A program made the position numbers and the translations under genes. Of a stretch of DNA of 64,000 bases, positions 62,184 to 64,000 are shown in pieces. The notes beneath the pieces were generated by a model. That model made no database searches. It was not told the origin of the DNA and worked only from the letters and a program-made list of their open reading frames with translations. Position 1 is the first letter of the stretch. Every line of letters begins with the position of its first letter. This DNA is from Bacteroidetes bacterium HGW-Bacteroidetes-4 (GTDB lineage: Bacteria; Bacteroidota; Bacteroidia; Bacteroidales; SZUA-534): NCBI GenBank assembly GCA_002840905.1, contig PHDD01000019.1, forward strand, positions 1 through 64,000, given 5' to 3'.

Positions 62184-62462
62184 ATGAACCCGGTTCACCA
62201 ATCTTACGAAAAGCTCAAGCAATTATTGCTCAATAATCCGCAATGGCCCCGGATGTATATGTTTAAGTTTGTGGTTCCCAATAAAAACGGTAATGTGGAG
62301 CGGGTGGTAAGTTTATTGCCCCCCGAAGGAAAAATATCTTACAAACACACCGAAAACCTGAAGTATGTTTCGGTAACCTGTATCCACACCATGGCATCGG
62401 CCGACCACATTATTGAAATAACAAAAAATGTCACCGAAATTAAAGGCGTAATGGCGTTATAG
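62184..62462 (+). CDS. DUF493 (YbeD-type) protein
   Basis: 92 residues. Ferredoxin-like (ACT-like) fold: WPRMYMFKFVVPNKNGNVERV, then KISYKHTENLKYVSVTCIHTM and ADHIIEITKNVTEIKGVMAL match DUF493. The family is called a putative lipoate-metabolism regulator by analogy with E. coli YbeD; function unproven. Six bases after the STAS-like gene, same operon. Confidence 0.88.
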   Translation: MNPVHQSYEKLKQLLLNNPQWPRMYMFKFVVPNKNGNVERVVSLLPPEGKISYKHTENLKYVSVTCIHTMASADHIIEITKNVTEIKGVMAL

Positions 62463-62540
62463 TTATGAATTCATGGGGAAGGAAATACCCGGTATTAAAA
62501 ACGTCACCTTACCTGTAAAAAACCATAGGGACGTTAAAAA

Positions 62541-62602
62541 ATAATCGTATAGGCGATTATAAAAAACCATCTATACGGTTTTTTAAAACCGTATAGACGA
62601 TT
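62541..62602. terminator. Compound convergent terminator of nested palindromes
   Basis: ATAATCG/CGATTAT (62541-62547 with 62554-62560), AAAAAACC/GGTTTTTT (62561-62568 with 62577-62584), and an alternative long stem in which ATCTATACGGTTTT pairs with AAAACCGTATAGACGAT and a T run follows. The core word CGTATAG(A/G)CGAT recurs, once inverted. It ends the DUF493 operon on the plus strand and the aminotransferase on the minus strand. Confidence 0.75.
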
Positions 62603-62646
62603 TTTTCCTTGGCTCCAATGCCTTTAAACAGGCGCTGTGGAAGCAC

Positions 62647-63891
62647 TTATAAAGCCGACTTCTGAAGTTGGTTTTTTTTATGCCGGACTATTTCTTCTTT
62701 TATGACCTCGGCCAGACGTTTTACTCCTTCACGGTTTTTTTCTTCGTTCACAAACGAGAAGTTCAGGCGCAGGGTGTTTTTTCCACTGCCATCGGCATAA
62801 AATACCTGCCCGATTACATAAGCCACTTTTTTCTCCACGGCTTTAAAAAACAGTTCTTCAGCATTCATGTATTCCGGAAGGGTTACAAACAGGAACAATC
62901 CGCCTTCGGGTTCGGTCCAGCTCACTTCTTCGGGCATGAACCGGCGAAATCCCTCGAGCATAATGTCGCGGCGTTTGTGATACAAATTGATGGTTTGTTT
63001 CAGGTTTTTATGAAACTGGGGCGATTGGAGGTACTTGGCAGCAATTTTTTGCACAAATGTAGGCGTACATAAATCGGCCGATTGTTTTGACACCACCATT
63101 TTATCCAATACCTTGGGGTCGGCAAGTACCCAACCAATACGGAACCCGGGCGCCACAATTTTTGAGAAGGTGCCCAGGGTAATTACATGGCCGGTGGTGT
63201 CCATCTGGTACATCATGGGCTGGTGATCGCCCTCGAAACGAATTTCGCGGTAGGGACTGTCTTCCACAATCAAAACATCGTATTCCAGGGCCAAATTAAT
63301 TATCTGTTGACGTCGCTCTTTGGGCATGGTTATTCCGGCCGGATTCTGAAAGTCAGGAATAATGTAAATGAATTTGGGTTTTTCGTTCTTTGCTTTCAGT
63401 TCTTTAAGGCGACTTTCCAATGCATCAGCACGCATGCCCTTATCGTCGAGCGGAACACCTACCATTTGCGCCCCGTACGACATAAACGCACTAATTCCTC
63501 CTAAATACGAGGGCAAACCACAAATTACTTTGTCGCCTTTATTTAAAAATACCCGGCCTAATAAATCCAATCCTTGTTGCGATGCGGTGGTAATGATTAA
63601 ATTGTTGATGTTACAGGTTACATCCTCATCCTGGTATTTTTTAACCAGCGTTTCACGTAATTCTTTCAGGCCTTCGGTTGCATCGTATTGCAGGGCAGCA
63701 GCTCCGTCGTTATACAGCACCTGATTAACAATCTCCTTTAGGTCGTCAATGGGGAATGATTCGGGAGCCGGTAACCCACCGGCGAACGATATAATTTCGG
63801 GTTGTTGGGTAAGTTTTAATATCTCGCGAATGGCCGAACGTTTGCTACGTTTTACCATATCGGAAAAAATAAAGTCTAAATCGGTAACCAT
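62647..63891 (-). CDS. PLP-dependent aminotransferase (2-aminoadipate/KAT II-like)
   Basis: 414 residues from the Met at 63891 (MVTDLDFIFSDMVKRSKRSA); a 29-residue upstream extension in frame is AT-rich and unlikely. Fold-type I motifs: IISFAGGLPAPESFPIDDL, LLGRVFLNKGDKVICGLPSY, the PLP-binding IPDFQNPAGITM, VLIVEDSPYREIRFEG, the Schiff-base Lys in LGTFSKIVAPGFRIGWV and the substrate Arg in NTLRLNFSFV. The group includes LysN and kynurenine/2-aminoadipate aminotransferases, and the helix-turn-helix of MocR proteins is absent. Substrate uncertain. Confidence 0.93.
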   Translation of the reverse strand: MVTDLDFIFSDMVKRSKRSAIREILKLTQQPEIISFAGGLPAPESFPIDDLKEIVNQVLYNDGAAALQYDATEGLKELRETLVKKYQDEDVTCNINNLIITTASQQGLDLLGRVFLNKGDKVICGLPSYLGGISAFMSYGAQMVGVPLDDKGMRADALESRLKELKAKNEKPKFIYIIPDFQNPAGITMPKERRQQIINLALEYDVLIVEDSPYREIRFEGDHQPMMYQMDTTGHVITLGTFSKIVAPGFRIGWVLADPKVLDKMVVSKQSADLCTPTFVQKIAAKYLQSPQFHKNLKQTINLYHKRRDIMLEGFRRFMPEEVSWTEPEGGLFLFVTLPEYMNAEELFFKAVEKKVAYVIGQVFYADGSGKNTLRLNFSFVNEEKNREGVKRLAEVIKEEIVRHKKNQLQKSAL

Positions 63892-64000
63892 GGCTTTAAT
63901 TTTTAAGTTTTTGATGCTATCAAAGTTACCACAACTTTGTTTATATTCTTTAATAAAGCTTATATATAGAAAAAACAACTATATAACTATAAAAAAACAG

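Noticed and set aside
1-64000. tRNA and rRNA genes
   Set aside because: No cloverleaf or rRNA-like sequence was recognised in the intergenic regions on inspection; no covariance search could be run.

Overview
The window looks like chromosome from a member of the Bacteroidota. The protein families best fit the Marinilabiliales/Prolixibacteraceae side of the phylum, but that narrower placement is an inference from gene content. The supporting signs are: frequent Bacteroidota-type promoters (TTTG, about 20 nt, then TAnnTTTG) upstream of genes, very few Shine-Dalgarno sequences, moderate to low GC, and families typical of the phylum (SusB-type GH97, fused MaeB, PG0541-type RND-associated protein, DUF302, archaemetzincin, alginate-export-type porin). 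No rRNA, tRNA or CRISPR array was recognised.

Layout. Positions 1-7.3 kb are a worn, accessory-like stretch. It holds the 3' end of a group II intron at the left edge, a single gene bracketed by attC-like sites, two minisatellites, a sensor kinase broken by a frameshift and a stop codon, a DUF3788 gene split by a hairpin-rich insert, and a further frameshifted gene. From 7.4 to 21 kb come housekeeping genes (ffh, folD), two extracytoplasmic alpha-glucosidases (GH31, GH97) outside any susCD locus, an OhrR-like regulator, a chemoreceptor and a porin. From 21.6 to 28.1 kb are maeB, a MaoC-type hydratase, an aminotransferase and a PIF1-like helicase.

The most interesting locus is 28.2-36.8 kb. 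A four-gene operon encodes a substrate-binding-protein/GcvH-like fusion, a Tat-exported four-cluster ferredoxin, an NrfD/HybB-like quinone-interacting membrane subunit and a second membrane-anchored GcvH-like protein. No molybdopterin, hydrogenase or cytochrome catalytic subunit is present. It is followed by a sensor kinase whose periplasmic domain carries two c-type haem motifs, an NtrC-type (sigma-54) response regulator and an archaemetzincin. Upstream of the operon are two short perfect dyads and a sequence resembling a -24/-12 promoter. I read this as a redox-controlled envelope electron-transfer module of unknown substrate.

From 37.3 to 43.9 kb is a complete RND efflux operon with a GbsR/MarR-type repressor and two nearly identical 35-bp putative operators. 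From 44 to 45.9 kb a symporter is preceded by a small winged-helix protein and a 58-residue Cys-rich protein. From 46.3 to 50.3 kb are a fused trehalose-6-P synthase/phosphatase and a GH15 enzyme, probably forming a trehalose synthesis and turnover pair. The rest is a MarR regulator, a candidate small RNA (51.0 kb), DUF302, cold-shock protein, rmuC, gdhA, envelope lipoproteins, a large ABCG-like transporter, DUF493 and an aminotransferase.
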